DNA of 64,000 bases from JAAYJR01 sp964545315 (lineage in GTDB: Bacteria > Bacteroidota > Bacteroidia > Bacteroidales > Prolixibacteraceae): NCBI GenBank assembly GCA_964545315.1, contig CAZJGI010000002.1:1-64000 (forward strand), given 5' to 3'. A model generated the notes under the pieces. It was not told the DNA's origin, did no database searches, and saw only the letters and a list, made by a program, of their open reading frames with translations. Numbering within the stretch: the first letter of the stretch is position 1; every line of letters begins with the position of its first letter. Made by a program: the position numbers and the translations under genes. This document shows positions 19,199 through 28,444 of the stretch, one piece after another.

Positions 19199-20458
19199 AT
19201 GGATAGAAGGGAAATAGAGATCATGGCACCGGTTGGGTCGTGGGAGACTCTTATGGCGGCAATTCAGGGAGGTGCCGGTTCGGTTTATTTTGGGGTGGGC
19301 CACCTGAATATGCGGTCACGTTCGTCTGCAAATTTCTCTTTGGATGATATGAAGAGAATTGTTGAGACAGCAGAAGCAAATGGAGTTAAAACTTATCTGA
19401 GCCTGAATGTTGAAATTTTCAACAATGAAATTGACCAAATGCACCAGGTACTCAATGCTGCCAAAGCAGCCGGTATTTCAGCAGTCATTGCCGCAGATAT
19501 TTCAGTGATTCAGTATGCCAGGTATATCGGGCTTGAGGTGCATATTTCAACTCAGGTTAATATAACTAATATTGAAGCAGTTAAATTTTATTCCGGATTG
19601 GCAGACGTTATGGTCCTGGCCCGTGAGATAAACCTTGGGCGCGTGTATGAAATAAGCGACAGCATTAGAAATGAACAGATAAAAGGGCCTTCGGGTGAAC
19701 TGATAAGGCTGGAAATGTTTGTACACGGTGCTTTATGTATGGCAATCAGTGGCAAATGTTATCTCAGTCTGCATGAAATGGCCTCTTCAGCTAACCGTGG
19801 AGCATGCCTTCAAACCTGCAGACGCGCATATATTGTTACAGATAAGGAAACTGGTGCTGAACTGGAAATCGATAATGAATACATTATGTCTCCGAAGGAT
19901 TTGAAAACAATACATTTCCTTGATAAAATCCTGGATGCAGGAGTATCCGTTTTAAAAATTGAGGGTAGGGCCAGATCACCCGAATATGTAAAAACTACTG
20001 TGGAATGTTATAGCGAAGCAGTAGATTCATATTTTAACAACACATATAGTCAGGAAAAAATAGAGAAGTGGGACCAAAGGCTGGCAACTGTTTTTAACCG
20101 GGGATTTTGGAACGGTTACTATCTGGGGCAACGCCTGGGAGAATGGAGTGCAAATTATGGCTCGCAGGCAACAAAACGAAAATTATATATTGGGAAATGC
20201 ACTAACTATTTTACTAATATCGGTGTGGCTGAATTTAAACTGGAAACAGGTAACATAAAAACCGGCGATGACATTATTGTTAACGGCCCGACAACAGGAG
20301 TTGTTCAGACAGTTGTCAGGGAGATCCGCTTTGAACTGAACAGGGTGGATGAAGGATTTAAAGGGCAGCGTATCTCTGTTCCGGTTGAAACAAAGATCAG
20401 ACGCGCTGATAAGTTATATAAATTAGTAGATGCAAAAGAGATAAAACATAACCGGTAA
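19199..20458 (+). CDS. U32 family protein (TrhP/YegQ-like, probable tRNA hydroxylation)
   Basis: Member of the U32 'peptidase' family. Studied bacterial members (TrhP, RlhA) hydroxylate RNA bases and are no longer thought of mainly as proteases; the TrhP type makes 5-hydroxyuridine at tRNA position 34 using prephenate-derived chemistry. Visible: IMAPVGSWETLMAAIQGGA near the start, the U32 signature around FVHGALCMAISGKCYLS, and four cysteines at 180, 187, 203 and 207 that fit an iron-sulfur site. KIEGRARSPEYV follows at about 253-264, then a C-terminal beta-barrel domain. Its 419 residues fit the TrhP/YegQ length better than RlhA, which is longer. It begins 15 nt after the export cluster but is probably unrelated to it. 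Confidence 0.85.
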   Translation: MDRREIEIMAPVGSWETLMAAIQGGAGSVYFGVGHLNMRSRSSANFSLDDMKRIVETAEANGVKTYLSLNVEIFNNEIDQMHQVLNAAKAAGISAVIAADISVIQYARYIGLEVHISTQVNITNIEAVKFYSGLADVMVLAREINLGRVYEISDSIRNEQIKGPSGELIRLEMFVHGALCMAISGKCYLSLHEMASSANRGACLQTCRRAYIVTDKETGAELEIDNEYIMSPKDLKTIHFLDKILDAGVSVLKIEGRARSPEYVKTTVECYSEAVDSYFNNTYSQEKIEKWDQRLATVFNRGFWNGYYLGQRLGEWSANYGSQATKRKLYIGKCTNYFTNIGVAEFKLETGNIKTGDDIIVNGPTTGVVQTVVREIRFELNRVDEGFKGQRISVPVETKIRRADKLYKLVDAKEIKHNR

Positions 20459-20538
20459 ATATTTATAATATTTTTTTCTGGGGATTCATTATTTTTGAGC
20501 AATGTAGTATATTGAAGCACTGAAATATTATTCTTATT

Positions 20539-21429
20539 ATGTACCGGTATTTTATTCTATTGATTTTTTCCCTTTTATTAAAGAATAGCGCTTATTCACA
20601 AGTGCTTAGATACAGGCTTGGTGCTAATTCATCTGTTTTCGTTACTGAGCCCGGAAAGTCAGAAATCAGACACCCGCAGTTGGAAGGACTGACTTACGAA
20701 GGGAGCAGAGAATTTTCCCCCGGGTTTAAAATTGGTTATGAGGCAGAGGTTATTATGCCTTTAACATCAGACTTCGAGGCCGGAATGGAGTTCGATTTCA
20801 CAAATCTTTATGGTCACACCCCGACAGCTCCGTTTTACAATTTTTTCCTTTCACGTCACAATCCTCTTCCCGATAGTTATCCATATCCTTCAGAGGATTT
20901 GATATATAAAACGAAAATATTGTCTGTACTGGGTACTACCCGCTTGTATTTCTGGCCAATTGGCGATGAAATGAATTTATTTCTAAGGGCATTTGCAGGA
21001 GTAGCTTTTACAGGTACCGATTTTACTTTTCGCGATCCCTTCTATCGTGTAGAATATGATGTTGGGGTTTTGTATGCCAGAGGTACACAAAACAGCGAAT
21101 ACCCCAAAAAAGCTGCATTTACCGGAGGTACAGGTTTGGGAGGTACAATAAAATTGACTAATAAGTTCGATCTGTATATAGACGGAACAGCTTCATTCAT
21201 AAATTCAGATATTGTTAACGGAGTTCCAAATTATGATTATGTAAATTCAACTGACAATGGATCACTTGTTCCAACTTCATGTTGGGCAATGGCAGTACAG
21301 ATCACTACCGGAATTTTGTATTCAGCCGTTCCCGACAAAAGGCTGCACAAGAGCAATTATACAAAAAGCCGAAAAATCAGAAGGTCAATTTTATGGAATC
21401 GAAAACTAAAAAGTCCTTTCAGAAGATGA
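20539..21429 (+). CDS. Secreted outer-membrane beta-barrel-like protein, unknown function
   Basis: I do not recognise a named family. The N-terminus MYRYFILLIFSLLLKNSAYS is a Sec signal peptide cleaved near residue 20. The rest alternates polar and aromatic residues in short strands (for example FKIGYEAEVIMPL, TTRLYFWPIGDEMNLFLRAFAGVAF, LTNKFDLYIDGTASF), typical of small outer-membrane beta-barrels. It ends in a basic tail (SRKIRRSILWNRKLKSPFRR), odd for a barrel that normally ends in an aromatic residue, so the true barrel may stop at about residue 265. The gene ends directly against the convergent isomerase gene with no spacer and no obvious terminator. Confidence 0.6.
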   Translation: MYRYFILLIFSLLLKNSAYSQVLRYRLGANSSVFVTEPGKSEIRHPQLEGLTYEGSREFSPGFKIGYEAEVIMPLTSDFEAGMEFDFTNLYGHTPTAPFYNFFLSRHNPLPDSYPYPSEDLIYKTKILSVLGTTRLYFWPIGDEMNLFLRAFAGVAFTGTDFTFRDPFYRVEYDVGVLYARGTQNSEYPKKAAFTGGTGLGGTIKLTNKFDLYIDGTASFINSDIVNGVPNYDYVNSTDNGSLVPTSCWAMAVQITTGILYSAVPDKRLHKSNYTKSRKIRRSILWNRKLKSPFRR

Positions 21430-22344
21430 TCATTCAATAGAGGTAAACACTTTTTCCAATAATTTTTTGGTTGCTATGATACCCTCTTTTTCAGGTAATA
21501 CGCTTCCCTCATATTCAATGCCAACCCATCCTTTATAACCTGAATCCTTAACTATTTTCATAAGCCTGTAATAGTCGGAGTGGACTTCATTTCCTTCACT
21601 ATCAAAATCGTGCGATTTGGCACTTACCCCTTTAGCGTACGGCATGAGTAATTCAACTCCTTTATAGCGGTCATATTCTTCCCCGGTTTGTCTGTTAATA
21701 ATAAAATTGCCGAAATCGGGAAGAGTACCGACTCGTTTATGGTCCACCAGTTTCATGACGCCTGCAAGCCATTTACCGTTACTTGATAAACCGCCATGGT
21801 TTTCAACTATTACATTAATATTTTTTGTATCTCCGTATTCACATATTCTCCTTAATCCGTCGGCAGCAAGTTTTTGTTGTTCTTCAAAAGTGCCACGGCT
21901 TGCAGCATTAACCCTTATTGAATGGCATCCCAGAAATGCAGCTGCATCAACCCACTTTTTATGGTTTTCAGCTGTTTTTATCCGTTCTGATTCCTCCGGG
22001 TTACCTACCATTCCTTCTGCATCACACATTATCAATACACTCTCTACATTTTCATTTTCGCATATTTTTTTCAGTTCGCCAAGGTATTTTTCGTCTTTTG
22101 CCTTATCTTTAAAAAACTGGTTAACATATTCCAAGCCATTGATGCCCAGTTCTCTGGCTGCAACCGGAAAGTCGAGATTGGTCATTTGTTCTGCAAAAAT
22201 AGTTTTGTGAAATGACCATTCAGCGAGGGAGATTTTAAAACGTGGTCCTGATGTTGAACAGTTAAACATAGCAGGTGCTAATAGTAAGCCTCCTGAAGCT
22301 GCTAATGAATTTCTTAAGAAATCTCTTCTGTTTGTAGTTCTCAT
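21430..22344 (-). CDS. Exported sugar phosphate isomerase/epimerase family protein (TIM barrel)
   Basis: Xylose-isomerase-like TIM-barrel protein (AP endonuclease 2 superfamily; hydroxypyruvate isomerase-like). The N-terminus TNRRDFLRNSLAASGG is a twin-arginine export signal, so it is expected to act in the periplasm. Landmarks are ISLAEWSFHKTIF at about 38-50, GINGLEYVNQFF, VIVENHGGLSSNGKWL near 180-195 with metal-ligand Glu and His, LPDFGNF, and GWVGIEYEGS near the end, which carries another metal-ligand Glu. Its 304 residues fit. Such Tat-exported isomerases often work with Gfo/Idh/MocA oxidoreductases and DUF1080 proteins in sugar modification; that pair is in this window at 49.7-54.4 kb. 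The substrate is unknown. Confidence 0.85.
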   Translation of the reverse strand: MRTTNRRDFLRNSLAASGGLLLAPAMFNCSTSGPRFKISLAEWSFHKTIFAEQMTNLDFPVAARELGINGLEYVNQFFKDKAKDEKYLGELKKICENENVESVLIMCDAEGMVGNPEESERIKTAENHKKWVDAAAFLGCHSIRVNAASRGTFEEQQKLAADGLRRICEYGDTKNINVIVENHGGLSSNGKWLAGVMKLVDHKRVGTLPDFGNFIINRQTGEEYDRYKGVELLMPYAKGVSAKSHDFDSEGNEVHSDYYRLMKIVKDSGYKGWVGIEYEGSVLPEKEGIIATKKLLEKVFTSIE

Positions 22345-22367
22345 ATTATAAATGTTTTCTGATTTTA

Positions 22368-24008
22368 TTATACATACTTAAACCGCTTAATATTCTTCTT
22401 TGGTGTTTTTTCAAACTCTTCGGTAACAAGCTCAAATGATGAAACCTGCTCGTACTTAGGTAGCTCATCATTTAATTTTTTTCTGTTTTCCTCCATAATT
22501 GCCGGAAGGTCTTCCAATGTAATTTTTGCCGCTTCCATAGCTTCAAAATCAGGGAAAACCTTGGCAACCAGTTTGCCCTGCCTGCTTGTCACAACACATT
22601 CAGCTATATAGTGCTGGTTTGAGATTCTTGCTTCTATTTCTTCAGGATAGATATTTTGTCCTGATGGGCCCAGGATCATATTTTTTGACCTTCCTTTAAT
22701 AAATATGAAATTATTTTTATCGATGATACCCAGGTCTCCTGTTCTTAACCATCCATCTTCAGTAAAAGCTTCATTGGTTGCTACTTCATTTTTAAAATAA
22801 CCTGTCATTACGTTTTCACCCTTGACCTGTATTTCACCTACAATATTATAAGGATCATCTGAATCTATACGAACTTCCATACGGTCCACGAGTTTTCCTG
22901 CAGAACCTGGAAATGTCTTATCCCAGGCTTCATAACTTATCAGAGGGCCACATTCAGTCATGCCGTAACCAATAGAGAAACGGAAATTGATTTTTCTGAA
23001 AAATTTCTCAACATCAGCACTTAAGGGAGCTCCTCCGATAACAAGTTCAAAGAATCGTCCTCCAAAAGTTTCTGAAAGTTTCTCACTGATCTTTTTCAGA
23101 ATGACCGTGGATATTCCGGGGATACGCAGTAATACTTTCATCAGAGGTTTCTCTATTGTGGGAAGAATACGTTTTTTATATATCTTTTCAACAATCAGCG
23201 GTACAGAAAGGATAAGATGAGGTTTTATCTCTCCGAATACTTTTGTGATAATGGCCGGAGTGGGCATCTTGCTTAAAAATGTAATATGACATCCCAGCGT
23301 CACAGGGAATAAAAATTCGAAAAGTAATCCGTATACATGTGCCATAGGCAAAAAAGAAACAATCTTATGACCGGGCTGTAATGGCATATGTTCCTGTGCG
23401 AAAACAATATTTGACACCAGGCTCCTCTCAGGGATCATGACCCCTTTGGTGAATCCTGAAGTGCCTGAAGTGTATGACAGAATGCAGGTTTCTTCACTAT
23501 CCCATTCCTCAAACAGGAAATTTTCCTTCTCTAATCTATTGTCTTCGTAATATTTAAAAGACCCGGTAAGTTTATCCCGTGTATTATCATTTTTAGCAGC
23601 ATGCAATGAAAAATCTTCCAGAATGATAATCGAATTTAGTTTCTGGTTATTTTCAAAATCAATTTTATTTATCAACGATTTGGCTCCAATAATAAGTTTA
23701 GCTTCAGAATGATTGATAATGTGATTTGTGTTTGTCTCATTAAAATCAGGCAAAATGGGCACAATCACAATACCGGATGAAAGTGCTGAAAGGAATACAG
23801 TGCCCCAGTTAGCAGAATTTCGTCCTAATACCGCTATTTTATCACCTCGTTTCAATCCTTCCATTTGATAAAATAAATGAAGGGATTTGATGTTTTTTGC
23901 AACCTCACTGAAAGTATAATCATTGCCCTGGTAATCTGAGAAAGCAACCAAATCCCAATTCTTATGGAAAGAATCGGTATAAATCTGAGATAATGTTAAT
24001 CTTGTCAT
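22368..24008 (-). CDS. AMP-forming acyl-CoA synthetase (long-chain fatty acid-CoA ligase type)
   Basis: Activates a carboxylic acid, probably a fatty acid, to acyl-AMP and then acyl-CoA. The adenylate-forming motifs are all present: phosphate loop LSYTSGTSGFTKGVMI at about residues 170-185, YGMTECGP near 345, and the hinge region GWLRTGDLG at about 417-425. RGDKIAVLGRNSANW lies near the N-terminus. The catalytic lysine is expected in the last residues (TPKKNIKRFKYV). Length of 546 residues is normal. A TATTTTTG -7-like element lies at 24031-24038 on the minus strand, 23 nt upstream of the ATG. Chain-length preference cannot be read from sequence. Confidence 0.9.
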   Translation of the reverse strand: MTRLTLSQIYTDSFHKNWDLVAFSDYQGNDYTFSEVAKNIKSLHLFYQMEGLKRGDKIAVLGRNSANWGTVFLSALSSGIVIVPILPDFNETNTNHIINHSEAKLIIGAKSLINKIDFENNQKLNSIIILEDFSLHAAKNDNTRDKLTGSFKYYEDNRLEKENFLFEEWDSEETCILSYTSGTSGFTKGVMIPERSLVSNIVFAQEHMPLQPGHKIVSFLPMAHVYGLLFEFLFPVTLGCHITFLSKMPTPAIITKVFGEIKPHLILSVPLIVEKIYKKRILPTIEKPLMKVLLRIPGISTVILKKISEKLSETFGGRFFELVIGGAPLSADVEKFFRKINFRFSIGYGMTECGPLISYEAWDKTFPGSAGKLVDRMEVRIDSDDPYNIVGEIQVKGENVMTGYFKNEVATNEAFTEDGWLRTGDLGIIDKNNFIFIKGRSKNMILGPSGQNIYPEEIEARISNQHYIAECVVTSRQGKLVAKVFPDFEAMEAAKITLEDLPAIMEENRKKLNDELPKYEQVSSFELVTEEFEKTPKKNIKRFKYV

Positions 24009-24165
24009 GTTTATTAATTTACCGTTTGTTCAAAAATAGTAAAAAAACATTGACTTTAAACGATACAGGTCTTATTAGTACAATTATTAAGATATAATCC
24101 TGGTAATAAGTCTTCTGAATTAAGAGGGATTAAATTTCTACGGTGATGGTAAGTAATATACATTA

Positions 24166-24528
24166 TTACATTGTTGGATAAAATGCATCTTTAAAATGTT
24201 CTATTTCATAATGTTGTCCGATAAAAATTATTGTTATTACATCGAATCTGGTTTCAAGGTCCGATTCATTTTCCTGTATATAGGCATCCGCAGCTTCGAT
24301 AATGCGCTTGATTTTTATATTAGTAATTGCCTCAGACGGGTGTTCATATCGGATTCCGTTTCGTGATTTTACTTCAACAATAACCAGTTCCTTCTTATCG
24401 CGGGCAATAATATCAAGTTCCAGGTGCCCTTTATACCAGTTTGTATCCAGAATTTCCATTCCCTGTTCCTGCAAAAATATTTTTGCCAACTCTTCTGCTG
24501 CTGCACCAATCTCACGTCTTGAAACCAT
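24166..24528 (-). CDS. YraN/UPF0102 family nuclease-fold protein
   Basis: Small protein of the UPF0102/YraN family, which has a restriction-endonuclease-like fold and is of uncertain role (links to DNA uptake or Holliday-junction processing have been suggested for relatives). It shows the family pattern: GAAAEELAKIFLQEQGMEILDTNW, then GHLELDIIARDKKELVIVEVKSR, the PD-(D/E)xK-like core with its E, D and E-V-K residues. I chose ATG at 24528, which gives 120 residues and starts with the typical segment MVSRREIG; a longer frame would run 49 nt into the upstream LD-carboxypeptidase gene. The spacing to that gene is 17 nt, so they are likely co-transcribed. Confidence 0.87.
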   Translation of the reverse strand: MVSRREIGAAAEELAKIFLQEQGMEILDTNWYKGHLELDIIARDKKELVIVEVKSRNGIRYEHPSEAITNIKIKRIIEAADAYIQENESDLETRFDVITIIFIGQHYEIEHFKDAFYPTM

Positions 24529-24545
24529 AAAAAACCTATAGAAAA

Positions 24546-25451
24546 TTAAAGCATTTTTAATGTTGTAATTTTTTTTGATACTGATAACTCCCATGTTTTG
24601 CCAAAAGAGAGGGCCAGATTTTTTTCATCATGTCCGGCAGGAAATTCAAAGCAGACAGGATAATCATACGGGCTCACTGCCTCAGATATTATTTCATGTA
24701 TCGTCTTACCGAATGGTGACTCATTATCTTTCATGTCAGCAAAATTACCAATAACCAACCCTGCCAGGTTTGAAAGTTTACCGCTCATATTAAGTTGATG
24801 CATCATGCGGTCAGCATGATATAAAAATTCATCGATCTCTTCAAGGAATAATATTTTCCCGGTAGTTTCAAGTTCGCACCTGGTCCCGAACATACTTGAA
24901 ATAACAGATAAATTACCACCCACAAGTTCACCTGTAACTTTTCCCGGCTGATTGAACTCTGAGCCGGGAATTGTATATGTAATATCTTTCCCGGTTAATA
25001 TTTTCATAAGAGAAATCAGATTATCATTTGCCAACCCTTTTTTGTTAAAAAAGTACCTGGGCATAACACCGTGAATTGTCGCTATATTCTTGTTATTAAG
25101 GCATGCATGCAGTATAGTAATATCACTGAACCCTATCAGCCATTTGGGATTTTTAATGAATTTTGAAAAATCGAGTTTGTTAATGATCCTTACAGTGCCA
25201 TATCCACCTCTCGAGCATAAAATAGCTTTTGCATCTTCATCGTCCAGAGCTTGTTGCATATCATATAGCCTTTGGCTGTCAGTTCCCGCAAACTGGAAAT
25301 GTGATTCAAATATATATTTTCCTAACTGAACTTGATACCCTTCATTTTCAAGCCATTTAACTGCCGGAATTACATCTTGTTCCTTCACTTTTCCGGCTGG
25401 AGAAACTATGATAATCTTATTTCCGGGTTCGAGATATGCAGGTGCTACCAT
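24546..25451 (-). CDS. ldcA: LD-carboxypeptidase (peptidase S66 family)
   Basis: Serine carboxypeptidase that removes the terminal D-alanine from tetrapeptide stems of peptidoglycan during recycling. S66 motifs are present: SRGGYGTVRI at about residues 84-93, GFSDITILH near 115 with the nucleophilic Ser, LVGGNLSV at about 177-184, LFLEEIDE near 206 with the catalytic Glu, and a C-terminal GHDEKNLALSFG with the catalytic His. Length of 301 residues fits. No signal peptide is seen, in line with a cytosolic enzyme. It is the first gene of a pair with yraN. Confidence 0.93.
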   Translation of the reverse strand: MVAPAYLEPGNKIIIVSPAGKVKEQDVIPAVKWLENEGYQVQLGKYIFESHFQFAGTDSQRLYDMQQALDDEDAKAILCSRGGYGTVRIINKLDFSKFIKNPKWLIGFSDITILHACLNNKNIATIHGVMPRYFFNKKGLANDNLISLMKILTGKDITYTIPGSEFNQPGKVTGELVGGNLSVISSMFGTRCELETTGKILFLEEIDEFLYHADRMMHQLNMSGKLSNLAGLVIGNFADMKDNESPFGKTIHEIISEAVSPYDYPVCFEFPAGHDEKNLALSFGKTWELSVSKKITTLKML

Positions 25452-25550
25452 TTTGTATTAAGTTTTTAGGGAAAATTACAAAATTGTTATCAGTTTTACG
25501 AAGATTATTGGAATTAAGATGCAATGGTTATTATTTTTGGAGGTCTATAA

Positions 25551-25580
25551 TTTGTTCCTTTTTCATTTAAGCTATCTTTG
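25551..25580 (+). promoter_or_regulatory. Bacteroidota-type promoter for metG
   Basis: TTTG at 25551-25554 and TATCTTTG at 25573-25580 match the -33 and -7 elements of the Bacteroidota primary sigma factor (TTTG, about 20 nt, TAnnTTTG) with an 18-nt spacer, slightly short. Transcription would start some 38 nt before the metG ATG. Confidence 0.6.
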
Positions 25581-25624
25581 TAGACTTAATCAAATTCAGA
25601 TTTAACTACTAATATATTTTTTGT

Positions 25625-27658
25625 ATGGCCCAATTTAAAAGAACTCTTATTACTACAGCGCTTCCTTATGCAAACGGACCTCTTCACATAGGGCATCTTG
25701 CCGGTGTCTATATTCCTGCTGATATATATGCCAGGTATCTTCGCGCTAAAAAAGAAGATGTTTTGTTAATAGGAGGTTCTGACGAACATGGGGTGCCTAT
25801 TACTTTAAAGGCTAAAAATGAAGGAATTACACCTCAGGATGTAGTTGATAAATTTCATAGTTTGATTAAAGAATCTTTCCGGAAACTGGGAATCTCATTT
25901 GATATATATTCACGTACAACATCTGCTGTACATCATAAAACTGCCTCAGATTTTTTTAAAAAAATGTATAATGATGGGAAATTCATTGAAAAGATAACCG
26001 AGCAGTATTTTGATGAGGAGAACGGCCAATTCCTGGCAGATCGCTATATAACAGGAACTTGTCCTAAATGCGGATATGAAAAGGCTTACGGAGACCAATG
26101 TGAAAGCTGCGGAACATCATTAAGTCCGACTGAACTTATAAATCCGACATCAATGATAAGTGGTAATAAACCCGTTTTAAAAGAGACAAGACACTGGTAT
26201 CTGCCACTGGACCAGTATGAACCCTGGCTTAAAAAATGGATTCTTGAAGACCATAACGATTGGAAACCTAACGTATACGGACAATGTAAATCATGGTTAG
26301 ATAGTGGATTACAACCCAGGGCGGTTACCAGGGACCTAGACTGGGGAGTGCCCGTTCCGGTTGACAACTCAGAAGGAAAAGTTCTGTATGTTTGGTTCGA
26401 TGCACCCATAGGATATATTTCTGCAACTAAAGAATTAACACCCGAATGGGAAAAATATTGGAAAGATCCTGAAACGAGACTCCTTCATTTTATAGGGAAA
26501 GATAATATAGTTTTTCATTGTATTATTTTTCCATGTATGCTTAAAGCTGAGGGATCTTTTATTTTACCGGATAATGTTCCTGCAAATGAATTTTTAAACC
26601 TGGAAAATGATAAAATTTCAACTTCACGTAACTGGGCTGTCTGGTTGCACGAATATCTTGAAGAATTTCCCGGCAAGGAGGATGTTTTAAAATATGTTCT
26701 GACAGCTAATGCACCGGAATCAAAAGATAATGATTTTACCTGGAAGGATTTCCAGAGTAGGAACAATAATGAATTGGTTGCTGTACTCGGAAATTTCGTT
26801 AACAGGGTTCTTGTTTTAACACAAAAATATTTTGCAGGAGAAGTTCCCCCCGCAGGAGAACTTACTGATTACGATGAAAAGGCACTTTCATCAATTGGTG
26901 AAATAAAAAGTGAAACAGAGAAAAGTCTTAATAGTTTCAGGTTTCGTGAAGCACAAAAAAATGCAATGGATCTTGCCCGCCTTGGTAATAAATACCTGGC
27001 CGACGAGGAGCCATGGAAGATTTTTAAATCTAATCCCGACAGGGTGAATACTATCTTAAATGTCTGCCTTCAAATAACAGCTAACCTTACAGTTATTCTT
27101 GAACCCTTTCTTCCTTTCAGCATGGAAATACTGCGGAATTATCTTGATATGGAAAGACTGGATTGGGATAAGCTTGGAAACATTGATCTTCTCCCGGCTC
27201 ACCATAAAGTGAAAAAACCCGGTTTGTTGTTCGAAAAAATTGATGATGATGCAATAGAAAAACAATTGCAAAAATTATTGAACACAAAAAAGGAAAATGA
27301 ACTTAAAGGAACAGCTTTGCAACCTGCCAAACACAGTATTGATTTTGAGGATTTCGGAAAGATGGATATTAGGGCAGGGACAATACTGGAGGCAGAAAGA
27401 GTGCCTAAAACAACAAAGCTCCTGAAATTAAAAATAGATACAGGTATTGATAGGCGGACTGTTGTTTCAGGTATAGCCGAATATTATGATCCTGAAGACC
27501 TCATTGGCAGACAAGTCTCTGTGCTGGTAAATCTGGAACCTAAAAAATTACGGGGAATAGAATCAAAAGGAATGATATTATGTGCTGAAAATGCCGACGG
27601 TACACTTGCTATCGTAGAGCCCGACCAGAAAGTTAAAAACGGATCTGAAATAAAATAA
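25625..27658 (+). CDS. metG: Methionyl-tRNA synthetase
   Basis: Charges tRNA-Met with methionine. Class I motifs are clear: HIGH in LPYANGPLHIGHLAG at about residues 13-27, and the KMSKS loop as KISTS at 330-334. The zinc knuckle carries Cys146, 149, 159 and 162. After the anticodon-binding helices, the last ~110 residues form a tRNA-binding (Trbp111-like) domain: FGKMDIRAGTILEAERVPKT, then RRTVVSGIAEYY and KGMILCAEN, giving the homodimerising long form of 677 residues. The KISTS variant keeps the two outer positions and is not a sign of inactivity. Confidence 0.97.
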   Translation: MAQFKRTLITTALPYANGPLHIGHLAGVYIPADIYARYLRAKKEDVLLIGGSDEHGVPITLKAKNEGITPQDVVDKFHSLIKESFRKLGISFDIYSRTTSAVHHKTASDFFKKMYNDGKFIEKITEQYFDEENGQFLADRYITGTCPKCGYEKAYGDQCESCGTSLSPTELINPTSMISGNKPVLKETRHWYLPLDQYEPWLKKWILEDHNDWKPNVYGQCKSWLDSGLQPRAVTRDLDWGVPVPVDNSEGKVLYVWFDAPIGYISATKELTPEWEKYWKDPETRLLHFIGKDNIVFHCIIFPCMLKAEGSFILPDNVPANEFLNLENDKISTSRNWAVWLHEYLEEFPGKEDVLKYVLTANAPESKDNDFTWKDFQSRNNNELVAVLGNFVNRVLVLTQKYFAGEVPPAGELTDYDEKALSSIGEIKSETEKSLNSFRFREAQKNAMDLARLGNKYLADEEPWKIFKSNPDRVNTILNVCLQITANLTVILEPFLPFSMEILRNYLDMERLDWDKLGNIDLLPAHHKVKKPGLLFEKIDDDAIEKQLQKLLNTKKENELKGTALQPAKHSIDFEDFGKMDIRAGTILEAERVPKTTKLLKLKIDTGIDRRTVVSGIAEYYDPEDLIGRQVSVLVNLEPKKLRGIESKGMILCAENADGTLAIVEPDQKVKNGSEIK

Positions 27659-27722
27659 TCAGTATAGCAGTTGCGCAATTTATACGCGCTGTTTTAACGA
27701 AACCAAAGCTGTTTGAATATTA

Positions 27723-28223
27723 TTACAAAATGATAAATAGCAGTATTATAAAAATTACTGCGGTAACCAGCATGAACTGATTCCGGACTGCCAGCCCCAA
27801 CAGTATGAGTATTTCTACCTCATCATTACACGTTGTGCACATATCAATCGACCCGCTCTCTTTAGTAATAAATGTATCGGTGGAATAGGTAATAATCTCA
27901 GTGCCATTAAATTTCCATGACCACCGGGATTGCCATAAGTTGTGTATTTCAAGTTCAAACCTCTTGCCGTTTATTACTACATCAGTACGCATATTGAATA
28001 AATTGATGATCACAATACCAAGCAACGACTGAGCATTTGAATCATAAATTTCCAGTTTTGAAAGTATTAAATCACGATTTAGGACAAATAACTTTCCATT
28101 TAGAATAGCCTGGGCCCTGGTACTGAAAATATTATCCCACTTGATATTGCCAATCATCTCGTCACCTCTCCGGATGTCAAGCCTGGTACCGGAAATATTT
28201 TGTGTCCACCGAAGTTTACCCAT
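27723..28223 (-). CDS. Hypothetical protein with C-terminal membrane anchor
   Basis: I do not recognise this 166-residue protein with certainty. Its first ~130 residues are beta-rich and repeat short patterns of a G-K-F/L-type turn (ILNGKLFVLNRD, VINGKRFELEIHN), which recalls scramblase-like (LURP/tubby) folds, but that is only an impression. CTTC near residue 130 is a Cys pair that might bind metal. The last ~25 residues (QFMLVTAVIFIILLFIIL) are one hydrophobic helix, so the protein is probably tail-anchored in the cytoplasmic membrane. It converges on metG with a 64-nt gap. Confidence 0.6.
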   Translation of the reverse strand: MGKLRWTQNISGTRLDIRRGDEMIGNIKWDNIFSTRAQAILNGKLFVLNRDLILSKLEIYDSNAQSLLGIVIINLFNMRTDVVINGKRFELEIHNLWQSRWSWKFNGTEIITYSTDTFITKESGSIDMCTTCNDEVEILILLGLAVRNQFMLVTAVIFIILLFIIL

Positions 28224-28286
28224 ATTTTTTGTTTAAACGCCAATGCAATTTATGAAATAATTTTTAAAATAAAGATTAAAAAAATA

Positions 28287-28370
28287 ATGATGCCAAAACT
28301 GACATTGGGATACATAAAACAAATAGTATCAGTTGTTATATTAATGTTTGTACTTGTACACATTTGGTAA
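28287..28370 (+). CDS. Candidate 27-residue single-pass membrane peptide
   Basis: A short open frame in the 220-nt gap ahead of mutA: MMPKLTLGYIKQIVSVVILM continues into a hydrophobic end FVLVHIW. One basic N-terminal part plus one hydrophobic helix is the usual form of small bacterial membrane proteins. There is no homology support and no visible ribosome site (which is normal in this phylum). It could equally be chance in AT-rich DNA or part of the mutA leader. Confidence 0.22.
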   Translation: MMPKLTLGYIKQIVSVVILMFVLVHIW

Positions 28371-28444
28371 AAACCTTCTGTCAATTAGTGATCAATACTT
28401 TAAATCAATTATTTTTACAACTCTGATTATAAATTAGATTATAT

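Noticed and set aside
21707..22210. 167-residue plus-strand frame
   Set aside because: Antisense shadow of the isomerase gene with Tat signal; Ser/Pro/Phe-rich and without domains.
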